From assembly GCA_028866015.1 (NCBI GenBank), contig JAGWIW010000005.1, positions 43,306 through 107,305 on the forward strand: DNA of 64,000 nucleotides, read 5' to 3'. Positions 20,410-27,853 of this stretch are shown piece by piece. The notes beneath the pieces were generated by a model that was not told the origin of the DNA, did no database searches, and saw only the letters and a list, made by a program, of their open reading frames with translations. This stretch comes from Betaproteobacteria bacterium (GTDB taxonomy: Bacteria > Pseudomonadota > Gammaproteobacteria > Burkholderiales > Ferrovaceae). The translations under genes and the position numbers were made by a program. Positions within the stretch are counted from its first letter, which is position 1; each line of letters begins with the position of its first letter.

Positions 20410-21601
20410 CGCGCGCGAGCCCGTGCTGCAAGCCTGGGCCTGGCTCGATCGCGAAGCCGCCCTTGAACAGGCACGCCGCCTGGATCGCGGCGCCCTGCGT
20501 GGGCTTTTGCACGGGCTTCCTGTTGGCGTCAAGGACCTCATGGATACCGCGGACATGCCCACCACCTATGGTTCCGGCCTCTACCGCGACCATCGCCCCC
20601 GCCAGGATGCCGCCGCAGTGGCGCTGGCGCGAGCCGAAGGGGCCCTGGTGCTGGGCAAGACCGTGACCACGGAATTTGCCGTATTCCATCCCGGCCCCAC
20701 CACCAACCCGCACAATGCCGATCACACGCCCGGGGGGTCATCCAGCGGTTCTGCCGCAGCCGTGGCCGTTGGCATGGTGCCCCTGGCTTTCGGCACGCAA
20801 ACCGGGGGCTCCATCATCCGCCCCGCCGCCTACTGCGGCATTGTGGGTTACAAGCCCACCTTCAACACCATTCCCCGCAGCGGCGTGAAAGCCTTGGCCG
20901 ACTCCCTCGACACCGTGGGGCCCATGGCCCGCAGCGTGCGAGATGCCGCCCTGTTTGCTGCCGCAGCCAGCGGATTCCATGGCCTGGTGCTGGACGATGC
21001 GCCCGCGGGCCTGCCGCGCATCGGGTTGTGCCGCACCTGGGAATGGGAACACTGCGATGCGGCACAACAGCAGGCCGTGAACGAAGCCGCCAGCCTGCTC
21101 TCGCGCGCCGGTTTTGCCGTGAAGGACATCGCGCTGCCCGTTCCCTTTTCCCGCCTCGCCGCAGCCCAGTACACCGTCATGCTGCGCCAGCAATACCTGT
21201 CCCTGAGCGGGGAACGGCTGCACCACTGGGAGGGCTTAAGCTCCACCTTGCAGGGCGTACTGAGCCAGGGTGCAGCGGTCACCGACCACGCTTACTGGGA
21301 TGCGATCGGGCAGATCCGGCTTTGCCAATCCCTGTTCGACGATCTGTTCCGCGACGCGGATCTGCTGCTGGCACCGAGCGTCAGCGGCGAAGCCCCGCAC
21401 GGCCTTGCTTCCACTGGAAACCCGCTGCTGCAAAGAATCTGGACTGCCCTGCACGGCCCGGCCCTGCATTTGCCCAGCGCGCGCGGCCCGCAGGGCTTGC
21501 CCGTGGGCGTAACGCTGGCCGGCCGCCCCGGCACGGACCGGGCTTTCCTGCAGGCAGCCCGCGCTGTGGAAACCGCCCTGGAGTATCCATCGCATGTATA
21601 A
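20300..21601 (+). CDS. amidase-signature family hydrolase
   Basis: The 433-residue product belongs to the amidase signature family, which hydrolyses amides and some esters. The catalytic Ser-cisSer-Lys triad is visible: Lys78 in PVGVKDL, Ser147 in GGSSSGSA and Ser171 in [11 protein letters not shown], with the usual 24-residue spacing between the two serines. The ATG has a TGGAGAATC ribosome site that lies inside the coding sequence of the monooxygenase, giving a 110-nt overlap. It ends in an 8-nt overlap with msrP. In this operon it could open the product of the monooxygenase, but the natural substrate is unknown, and it could also be a GatA-like paralogue with an unrelated role. Confidence 0.88.
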   Translation: MTALPLHTLEASVLARRLNQRELTAEALLQDCLERIDAREPVLQAWAWLDREAALEQARRLDRGALRGLLHGLPVGVKDLMDTADMPTTYGSGLYRDHRPRQDAAAVALARAEGALVLGKTVTTEFAVFHPGPTTNPHNADHTPGGSSSGSAAAVAVGMVPLAFGTQTGGSIIRPAAYCGIVGYKPTFNTIPRSGVKALADSLDTVGPMARSVRDAALFAAAASGFHGLVLDDAPAGLPRIGLCRTWEWEHCDAAQQQAVNEAASLLSRAGFAVKDIALPVPFSRLAAAQYTVMLRQQYLSLSGERLHHWEGLSSTLQGVLSQGAAVTDHAYWDAIGQIRLCQSLFDDLFRDADLLLAPSVSGEAPHGLASTGNPLLQRIWTALHGPALHLPSARGPQGLPVGVTLAGRPGTDRAFLQAARAVETALEYPSHV

Positions 21602-22532
21602 ATATCCCCAGCCCGCCCCTTCTGAAATCACCCCGCAGGAAACTTTCCGCCAGCGCCGCGCCCTCGTGGCAGCGCTGGGCCTGGGTGCAGCCGGAACCTG
21701 GCCCCGCATCGGATCGGCCGCACGCGGGCCAAAGCTTGCCGGCGTGCAGCCCACGCCCTATGGCCGCGGCGAAACCCTGACCTCTTATGACGACATCACC
21801 ACCTACAACAACTTCTACGAATTCGGCACCGGCAAGGAGGACCCCTCCCAGAATGCAGGCAGCCTGCGCACGCGCCCCTGGACCCTGGTGGTGGACGGCG
21901 CCGTGCAGCGCCCGCGACAGATCGGCATCGACGACCTGCTGCGGCGCTATCCCCTGGAAGAACGCATCTACCGACTGCGCTGCGTGGAAGCCTGGTCCAT
22001 GGTCGTTCCCTGGGTGGGCTTTCCCTTGCACAAACTGATCGACTGGGCCCAGCCCACCGGCAATGCCCGCTTCGTGCAATTCTTTTCCCTGGCCGACCCG
22101 GAACAGATGCCCGGGGTACGCCGGCACGTGCTGGACTGGCCCTACACCGAAGGGCTGCGCCTGGACGAGGCGCGCCACCCCCTCGCCCTGCTGGCGGTGG
22201 GACTTTATGGCGAAGTGCTGCCCAATCAGGACGGAGCCCCCATCCGGTTGGTGGTGCCCTGGAAGTACGGTTTCAAAAGCATCAAATCCATCGTCCGCAT
22301 CCATTTCACCGAAACCCAGCCTGTCTCAAGCTGGACCCGGGCCAATCCGGATGAATACGGCTTCTATTCCAACGTCAATCCGGCGGTGGATCATCCGCGC
22401 TGGAGCCAGGCCACCGAACGGCGCATCGGTGCAGGCCTTTTTACGGCGCGGCGCAAGACCCTGATGTTCAATGGCTATGGAGACGAAGTGGCTTCGCTTT
22501 ATCAGGGCATGGACCTCAAGCGTTATTTCTGA
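21594..22532 (+). CDS. msrP: periplasmic methionine sulfoxide reductase, molybdopterin subunit MsrP
   Basis: MsrP (YedY) repairs oxidised methionine in periplasmic proteins, using a molybdopterin cofactor and electrons from the membrane partner MsrQ. The 312-residue product has a twin-arginine export signal with [12 protein letters not shown] at residues 20-31. The conserved Mo-ligand Cys130 is in [15 protein letters not shown], and the family segment [11 protein letters not shown] appears here as [12 protein letters not shown]. It overlaps the amidase by 8 nt and msrQ by 1 nt, so translation is coupled. Its place in the middle of a catabolic-looking redox operon is unusual; msrPQ usually stands alone. 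Confidence 0.94.
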   Translation: MYKYPQPAPSEITPQETFRQRRALVAALGLGAAGTWPRIGSAARGPKLAGVQPTPYGRGETLTSYDDITTYNNFYEFGTGKEDPSQNAGSLRTRPWTLVVDGAVQRPRQIGIDDLLRRYPLEERIYRLRCVEAWSMVVPWVGFPLHKLIDWAQPTGNARFVQFFSLADPEQMPGVRRHVLDWPYTEGLRLDEARHPLALLAVGLYGEVLPNQDGAPIRLVVPWKYGFKSIKSIVRIHFTETQPVSSWTRANPDEYGFYSNVNPAVDHPRWSQATERRIGAGLFTARRKTLMFNGYGDEVASLYQGMDLKRYF

Positions 22533-23128
22533 TGGACCTGCGAAAAACCGCCGTGTTTGCCGCGGCGCTCCTTCCCTTGGGCCGGCTCGCCTGGATGGCT
22601 GCCAGCGCAACGCTGGGTGCCAACCCGGTGGAACACGTGATTCATTTCACCGGACAGTGGACCCTCAACTTCCTGCTCATCACCCTGTCCGTCACGCCGC
22701 TGCGCCGCCTCGCAGGGTGGCGCGAACCACTGCGCCACCGGCGCATGCTGGGATTGTTCGCATTTTTTTATGGCAGCCTGCATCTGTTGTCCTACGCTGG
22801 GCTGGACCAGTGGTTTGACTGGGCGGCCATCCTGCACGACGTGGGCAAGCACCCCTACATCCTGGTGGGCTTCCTGGCCTATGTGACCATGCTGCCGCTT
22901 GCAGCCACCTCCAACCGCTGGTCCGTGTCCCGCCTCAAGAGCCGCTGGAAACAGTTGCATCGCCTGGCCTACCTCATTCCGGCACTGGGTACGCTGCATT
23001 TCGCCTGGCTTGTGAAAAAAGACCTCACCGAGCCTTTGCTGTACGGCGCCGGCCTGCTGATTTTGCTGGCGTTTCGCTGGCCGTTTGCGCAAAATGCCGG
23101 CCAGAGTCTGGAAAATCCTGCCCCATGA
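22532..23128 (+). CDS. msrQ: heme-binding membrane subunit MsrQ
   Basis: MsrQ (YedZ) is an inner-membrane b-type heme protein that passes electrons from the quinone pool or a flavin reductase to MsrP. The 198-residue product is hydrophobic, with about five or six membrane segments and conserved histidines, for example in [27 protein letters not shown] and LHRLAYLIP. The ATG shares one base with the msrP stop (TGATG). The 3' end overlaps the GMC oxidoreductase start as ATGA. Length and partner gene are as expected for the family. Confidence 0.94.
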   Translation: MDLRKTAVFAAALLPLGRLAWMAASATLGANPVEHVIHFTGQWTLNFLLITLSVTPLRRLAGWREPLRHRRMLGLFAFFYGSLHLLSYAGLDQWFDWAAILHDVGKHPYILVGFLAYVTMLPLAATSNRWSVSRLKSRWKQLHRLAYLIPALGTLHFAWLVKKDLTEPLLYGAGLLILLAFRWPFAQNAGQSLENPAP

Positions 23129-24759
23129 AACCTGACGCATCCCCCACCTACGACTACATCATCATCGGCGCCGGCAGCGCGGGGGCCGTGCTTGCCAACC
23201 GCCTGTCGCGCAATCCGGAAACGAGCGTGCTGCTGGTGGAAGCCGGCACCCACGATCGCTATCCCTTGATCCACATTCCCGTGGGTTATCTCTACTGCAT
23301 CGGCAATCCGCGCACCGACTGGTGTTTTCAGACTGAGGCCGAAGCGGGGCTGAACGGTCGCCGCATCCGCTATCCTCGCGGCAAAGGCCTGGGCGGCAGC
23401 TCGCTCATCAACGGCATGATCTACATGCGCGGACAAAAGGCCGACTATGAACAGTGGGTGGCTGCCACGGGAGACGCCGGCTGGTCCTGGGACGCCATAC
23501 TGCCCCTGTTCCAGCGCGACGAGGACTATCACGGCGGCCGCAACGCCTGGCACGGCGCAGGCGGCGTCTGGCGCGTGGAGCGCCAGCGCCTGCAGTGGAA
23601 AGTGCTGGAAGTGTTTCGCCAGGCTGCCCACCAGACGGGCATTCCCGATGCGCCTGATTTCAACCGCGGCGACAATTTCGGTGTGGGCTACTTCGACGTC
23701 AACCAGCGCCGCGGCTGGCGCCTCAATGCCGGCCAGGCTTTTCTCAAGCCGGTCCTGCACCGCCCCAACCTCACGGTGCTGACCGAAACACGGGTGGACA
23801 CGCTCTCTTTCGACGATGCGGGCGTGCGTTGCACCGGGGCCAGCCTGTTGCGCCGGGACGGACGGCTGCAGGTATTCGCGCGCAACGAAGTGCTGCTCTG
23901 CGCCGGGGCACTGGGCAGCGTGGCCATCCTGGAGCGATCAGGCATCGGCAAGGGGGAACTGCTGCAGTCCCTGGGCATTCCCGTGCGCCAGCACCTGCCA
24001 GGCGTGGGCGAGAACTTGCAGGACCACCTGCAACTGCGCATGGTGTTCAAGGTGGAAGGGCTGCCCACCCTCAATACGCGCAGCCGTTCACTGCTGGGCA
24101 AGCTGGGAATCGGCCTGGAATACCTGCTCAACCGCAGCGGTCCCATGGCCATGGCCCCATCGCAGCTGGGCGCCTTCGCCCGCAGCGGGCCGGAACAGGA
24201 ACGTCCCAACCTGGAATATCACGTGCAGCCACTCTCCCTGGACAAGTTCGGAGAACCCCTGCACCCGTTCAATGCCTTCACCGCCAGCGTGTGCGACTTG
24301 CAGCCCACGTCCCGCGGCCATGTGCACATCGCGAGCCCGGATCCCATGGCCGCCCCGCGCATCCAGCCCAATTACCTCAGTACGGAAATCGACCGCAAGG
24401 TGGCTGCCGATGCCTTGCGCCTGACACGGCGCATCGTTTCAGCACCCGCCTTTCGCCCTTGGAAACCTGAGGAGATCCGCCCCGGGCCGGACATCCAGGA
24501 CGATCAAGCGCTGGCCCACGCGGCTGGCGACATCGGGACCACCATTTTCCATCCCACCGGCACCTGCCGCATGGGCCGCCCCGGGGAACCGGGCGCCGTG
24601 CTGGACAGTCAGCTGCGCGTGCAGGGAGTGGCCGGCCTGCGCGTGGTGGATGGCAGCGCCATGCCGCTCATCACGTCCGGCAACACGGCAGCCCCCATCA
24701 TGATGATGGCCGAACGCGTCAGCGATCTCATCCTGGCCGGAACACCGGAGGCCTCATGA
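23125..24759 (+). CDS. GMC-family FAD oxidoreductase (alcohol/choline dehydrogenase-like)
   Basis: The 544-residue protein oxidises an alcohol with FAD. It begins with the dinucleotide motif [17 protein letters not shown] and has the first GMC signature [20 protein letters not shown] near residues 88-107. The C-terminal active site shows [10 protein letters not shown] (catalytic His) and SGNTAAP (Asn). There is no export signal, so it is cytoplasmic or loosely membrane-bound. In the operon it would plausibly supply a ketone or aldehyde to the upstream monooxygenase. The family includes choline, glucose and polyethylene-glycol dehydrogenases; the substrate cannot be told from the sequence. Confidence 0.9.
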   Translation: MKPDASPTYDYIIIGAGSAGAVLANRLSRNPETSVLLVEAGTHDRYPLIHIPVGYLYCIGNPRTDWCFQTEAEAGLNGRRIRYPRGKGLGGSSLINGMIYMRGQKADYEQWVAATGDAGWSWDAILPLFQRDEDYHGGRNAWHGAGGVWRVERQRLQWKVLEVFRQAAHQTGIPDAPDFNRGDNFGVGYFDVNQRRGWRLNAGQAFLKPVLHRPNLTVLTETRVDTLSFDDAGVRCTGASLLRRDGRLQVFARNEVLLCAGALGSVAILERSGIGKGELLQSLGIPVRQHLPGVGENLQDHLQLRMVFKVEGLPTLNTRSRSLLGKLGIGLEYLLNRSGPMAMAPSQLGAFARSGPEQERPNLEYHVQPLSLDKFGEPLHPFNAFTASVCDLQPTSRGHVHIASPDPMAAPRIQPNYLSTEIDRKVAADALRLTRRIVSAPAFRPWKPEEIRPGPDIQDDQALAHAAGDIGTTIFHPTGTCRMGRPGEPGAVLDSQLRVQGVAGLRVVDGSAMPLITSGNTAAPIMMMAERVSDLILAGTPEAS

Positions 24760-25511
24760 ACACAATGCAAAACCCCCTCACCGTCCTCCTTGCACAAGCC
24801 TTCCAGTCGGGCCACCGCATCCCCACTCCCCTGCCACTGCAACCCGCGGGCCGCGCCGCAGCCTACCAGGTGCAGGAGGCCGTGGTGATGGCGCTGGGTG
24901 AAAGCGTGGCAGCCTGGAAAGTGGGTACGGCACCGGCTCCGGACGACGTCTGGGGATCCCCTCTGCCAGGCTGCTGCGTGCATGATTCGCCAGTACAACT
25001 GCAGCGACAGTCCGGCAGCATCTTTGGACTCGAGCTTGAGATTGCGTTCCGCTTCTCCCGCGTATTTTCAGCAGAAGCCTTGCCTCGGGACGACGAAGAG
25101 ATTCTGGCAGCACTTGAATCCATGGCACTGGCCGTGGAAGTGGTTTCATCGCGCTACCAGGCTTGGCCGGATGTTCCCGACCTGCTCAAGCTGGCCGACC
25201 TGCAAAACCATGGGGCACTGGTTGTGGGCAAGCCGGTCCCCTACCGCGGGGATTTTCCCTTTCTGGCACCGCAGGGCGCATTGCGCATTGACGGCAGTGA
25301 CGTATCCAAACAGCCCATGGGCAACCCGGCCGGCGATCCACGTCGTCTGCTGGCCCCGTTCGTGCGCCAGTGTGCGCAGCGCGGCCTGCCTGTGCAACCG
25401 CAGCACTGGATCACCACAGGCAGCTATTCAGGCATCTTTTTTGTGGACCAACCGGGAAATGCCGTGGCGGAACTGGAGGGATTCCCCACTTTGAGCTTGT
25501 CTTTTGGCTGA
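24756..25511 (+). CDS. 2-keto-4-pentenoate hydratase / fumarylacetoacetase-fold protein
   Basis: The 251-residue product resembles 2-keto-4-pentenoate hydratases (MhpD-like), which hydrate a 2-hydroxydienoate in meta-cleavage pathways. AWKVG near residue 48 and the metal-site segment [11 protein letters not shown] with its Glu residues support this, as does the region [15 protein letters not shown] near the C terminus, which corresponds to the family's TG-S motif. It overlaps the GMC gene by ATGA and is the last gene of the six-gene operon. A perfect inverted repeat starts two bases after its stop codon. Relatives include decarboxylases and hydratases acting on other keto acids, so the reaction is not fixed. 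Confidence 0.82.
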   Translation: MNTMQNPLTVLLAQAFQSGHRIPTPLPLQPAGRAAAYQVQEAVVMALGESVAAWKVGTAPAPDDVWGSPLPGCCVHDSPVQLQRQSGSIFGLELEIAFRFSRVFSAEALPRDDEEILAALESMALAVEVVSSRYQAWPDVPDLLKLADLQNHGALVVGKPVPYRGDFPFLAPQGALRIDGSDVSKQPMGNPAGDPRRLLAPFVRQCAQRGLPVQPQHWITTGSYSGIFFVDQPGNAVAELEGFPTLSLSFG

Positions 25512-25512
25512 G

Positions 25513-25555
25513 TCCTCCGTAGAATATGGGACGTTTTCCCATATTCTACGGAGGA
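25513..25555 (+). promoter_or_regulatory. 19-bp perfect inverted repeat enclosing a ribosome binding site
   Basis: The arms are 25513-25531 (TCCTCCGTAGAATATGGGA) and 25537-25555, separated by a five-base loop CGTTT, with no mismatch. The left arm begins 1 base after the hydratase stop codon. The right arm contains GGAGGA, the Shine-Dalgarno of the gene starting at 25564, and the left arm carries the complementary TCCTCC. In RNA the ribosome site would be fully paired. No T-run follows in either direction, so it is not a standard intrinsic terminator. It could be a translational switch, a repressor operator, or both. Confidence 0.85.
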
Positions 25556-25563
25556 GAATCCCG

Positions 25564-25929
25564 ATGAAAAACAAGAGCTTTCTTGCAAATACCCTGGTGG
25601 CCTTGCTGTGCATGGGCATGCTGGCCGCCACCACGCTCGCCCACGGCGAAATGATCGGAACGCAGCAGGCCGTACAGGCACCCCAGGCGCAGGACAAGGC
25701 CACCATCGACCACTTCATTTCCCGCCAAGACGTGCAGAAGAAATTGCAGGACATGGGGCTCAGCGCCGTGGTGACAGCCCAGCGCATCGCGTTGCTCAAT
25801 GATGACGAAGCCCGGGCCCTGGCCGAGAAAATCAATGCCATGCCTGCCGGCGGCAACTTCTCCAGCCTCAGCAGCAACGACATCATCATCCTGATGCTGG
25901 GTGCCATCCTGCTTGTTTTGATTCTGTAA
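25564..25929 (+). CDS. PA2779-like small secreted/membrane protein
   Basis: The 121-residue product has an N-terminal signal peptide (KNKSFLANTLVALLCMGML, cleaved near AHG). A middle region rich in Gln, Asp and Asn follows, with HFISRQDVQKKLQDMGL, and then a second hydrophobic helix at the very C terminus (IIILMLGAILLVLIL). It is therefore likely anchored in the inner membrane, facing the periplasm. The layout and the peptidase-like neighbour match the PA2779/PA2778 gene pair known from Pseudomonas, whose function is not established. The GGAGGAG ribosome site sits 7 bases before the ATG and lies inside the preceding inverted repeat. Confidence 0.75.
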   Translation: MKNKSFLANTLVALLCMGMLAATTLAHGEMIGTQQAVQAPQAQDKATIDHFISRQDVQKKLQDMGLSAVVTAQRIALLNDDEARALAEKINAMPAGGNFSSLSSNDIIILMLGAILLVLIL

Positions 25930-25933
25930 CCCC

Positions 25934-26872
25934 ATGCGGGGGAGTTCCCTCACAACGGCGCTGGCCGCACTGCTGATGCTGGTGCTTGCCGGATGCGCCA
26001 GCGTGCAGCCGAAAGCACCGGATTCCGCCTTGCCGGCTCAACTGCCTTCCGCGGTGAAGCTGGCGGGCGTGCCATTTTTCCCGCAGCAGGAATACCAGTG
26101 CGGGCCGGCCGCCCTGGCCACCACTCTGGCCTACTCGGGTGTGGCCGTGACCCCCAGGAAATTGGCGCCCCAAGTCTACACGCCCGCCCTTAAAGGCTCC
26201 CTACAACTGGACCTGATCGGATCAGCACGCCGCCACGACCGCATTCCCTACCGCATTGCCCCCACCCGGACGGCCTTGTTCGAGGAGCTGGCGGCCGGAA
26301 ACCCGGTGCTCGTGCTGCAGGAAGTGGGGCCGCTGTTCTCCACCGAATGGCATTACGCAGTGGTCGTGGGATACGATCGGCCCACGGGCGACGTCACCCT
26401 GCAATCCGGCCCCAAACGCGCCCTGCACATGACCTGGCCTGATTTTGACCGGAGCTGGCACCGGGGCGGCCGCTGGGGACTGGTGACGCTACCGCCCGAA
26501 CGCATGCCGGCCAGCGCCACAGAACAGGATTACCTGCGGCAGGTGGCCGCCCTCGAACCGGTTCGACCTGCGCTGGCACGGGATGCCTACCACGCAAGCC
26601 TTGCTCACTGGCCAGGCAGCCTGGGCGCCCTCATGGGACTGGGCAACCTCGCCTACGCCCGACACGACCTGGAACTGGCCGCTTCCTATTTCCGGCAGGC
26701 CACCACGGCCCATCCCGATGCCGGGGATGCCTTCAACAATCTGGCACAAACCGAACTGGCGCTCGGCAGAAAGGACGAAGCGCGCGCCGCCATCGGTAAA
26801 GCCCTGGCCCTGGGTGGACTCCACACCGCCATCTACCGCAAAACCAAAGCGGAAATCGACGCCGCGCCCTAA
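25934..26872 (+). CDS. PA2778-like lipoprotein with C39 peptidase fold and TPR
   Basis: The 312-residue product has a lipoprotein signal ending in VLAGC (Cys21). A papain-like C39 peptidase domain follows, with FFPQQEYQCGPAALATTL carrying the catalytic Cys and EWHYAVVVGYD carrying the His and a following Asp. The C-terminal third looks like two TPR repeats (ALMGLGNLAYARHDLELAASY, then AFNNLAQTELALGRKDEARAA). It would face the periplasm from a membrane. It starts 4 bases after the PA2779-like gene and is surely co-expressed with it. The natural target is unknown; C39 relatives process double-glycine leader peptides. Confidence 0.8.
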   Translation: MRGSSLTTALAALLMLVLAGCASVQPKAPDSALPAQLPSAVKLAGVPFFPQQEYQCGPAALATTLAYSGVAVTPRKLAPQVYTPALKGSLQLDLIGSARRHDRIPYRIAPTRTALFEELAAGNPVLVLQEVGPLFSTEWHYAVVVGYDRPTGDVTLQSGPKRALHMTWPDFDRSWHRGGRWGLVTLPPERMPASATEQDYLRQVAALEPVRPALARDAYHASLAHWPGSLGALMGLGNLAYARHDLELAASYFRQATTAHPDAGDAFNNLAQTELALGRKDEARAAIGKALALGGLHTAIYRKTKAEIDAAP

Positions 26873-26921
26873 GCATTGCCCTCCCCTCTCTGCGGGATTT
26901 CAGCCTGCAAGACTTCCCCCT

Positions 26922-26927
26922 TATAAT
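26922..26927 (+). promoter_or_regulatory. possible -10 box of the PhnD-like/GGDEF-EAL operon
   Basis: A perfect TATAAT lies 59 bases before the ATG of the PhnD-like gene, in a 114-base gap. The -35 at a 17-base spacer would be TTCAGC, a weak match. Just downstream, GGGTC-GACA-GACCC (26928-26941) could form a five-pair hairpin around the expected transcription start. Confidence 0.4.
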
Positions 26928-26986
26928 GGGTCGACAGACCCGTATCCCACAGCATCAACAACGGCAATAAAAAACGAGGGGGCCTC

Positions 26987-27847
26987 ATGCGTTGCTGCAC
27001 CTTCATCCTGGGGCTGCTGCTTGCTGCCAGCACCCTGGTGGCTGCCACAGCGGCTGAGACCCCGGAAGAAAAGCCGCTTGTCCTTGCCGTGCACCCCTAT
27101 CTGCCGCGCGAGGAAATCCTGGAACATTTCACGCCGCTGGCCAATTACCTGACCCGTACCCTCGGGCGTCCAGTGGAAATCCGGGTCGGTCGAACCTATG
27201 CCGAGCACATCGAGGCCGTGGGCAGCGACAGCGTGGACCTGGCTTACATGGGTCCGGTGTCCTACGTGCAGACTGTGGCCAGGTATGGCCGGAAACCGTT
27301 GCTGGCCCGCCAGGTAGTCAATGGCAACCCGTTTTTGAAAGGCGAGATCATTGTCCGCGAAGACAGCCCGCTGCACTCCCTGCAGGATCTCAAGGGAAAA
27401 TGCTTCACTTTTGGCGATCCCGATTCAACCATGAGCAGCATCCTGCCTCGCTGGAAGCTGGCCCATGAAGGCATCACACTCTCACAACTGGGACGTTTTC
27501 GGAATCTGGAAAGCCATGACGATGTTGCACTCGCCGTGCTGTCCGGAGACTGCGATGCAGGTGCCGTCAAAGGGGAAGTTTTCCAGAAATTTGCTCCCAA
27601 AGGGCTGCGCGTACTGGCCGAATTACCACCCGTGCACGACCACGTGTTCGTGACGCGCAGCACCCTGCCCCAGCCCCTCATTCACTCACTGCAGTCAGCG
27701 CTGCTGGCCCTCAATGACATTCCTGAAGGCCATTCCATCATGACGGCCATACATCCGGGCATGAGCGCGCTGGTACCCGCGGAAGACAGCGACTATGCCA
27801 ATCTGCGTCACATCCTGATGCAGAGCAAGTTTTCTCTCAAGCGCTGA
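26987..27847 (+). CDS. PhnD/SsuA-like periplasmic substrate-binding protein
   Basis: The 286-residue product has a signal peptide (hydrophobic to about residue 22) and the phosphate/phosphite/phosphonate-binding-protein fold. Features include LVLAVHPYLPREEILEHFTPLANYL near the mature N terminus, then VDLAYMGPVSYV, FTFGDPDSTMS and DAGAVKGEVF, all familiar from PhnD-type proteins. No ABC permease or ATPase is nearby. Instead the next gene, 6 bases downstream, is a membrane GGDEF-EAL protein, so this protein is more likely a sensory ligand binder than a transporter component. The ligand is unknown; phosphonate binding should not be assumed. A GAGGGGG ribosome site precedes the ATG. Confidence 0.85.
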   Translation: MRCCTFILGLLLAASTLVAATAAETPEEKPLVLAVHPYLPREEILEHFTPLANYLTRTLGRPVEIRVGRTYAEHIEAVGSDSVDLAYMGPVSYVQTVARYGRKPLLARQVVNGNPFLKGEIIVREDSPLHSLQDLKGKCFTFGDPDSTMSSILPRWKLAHEGITLSQLGRFRNLESHDDVALAVLSGDCDAGAVKGEVFQKFAPKGLRVLAELPPVHDHVFVTRSTLPQPLIHSLQSALLALNDIPEGHSIMTAIHPGMSALVPAEDSDYANLRHILMQSKFSLKR

Positions 27848-27853
27848 CTGCCC

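Noticed and set aside
26928..26941. GGGTC-GACA-GACCC as a riboswitch or strong operator
   Set aside because: Five base pairs with a four-base loop is within what chance gives in GC-rich DNA; noted only with the -10 box.
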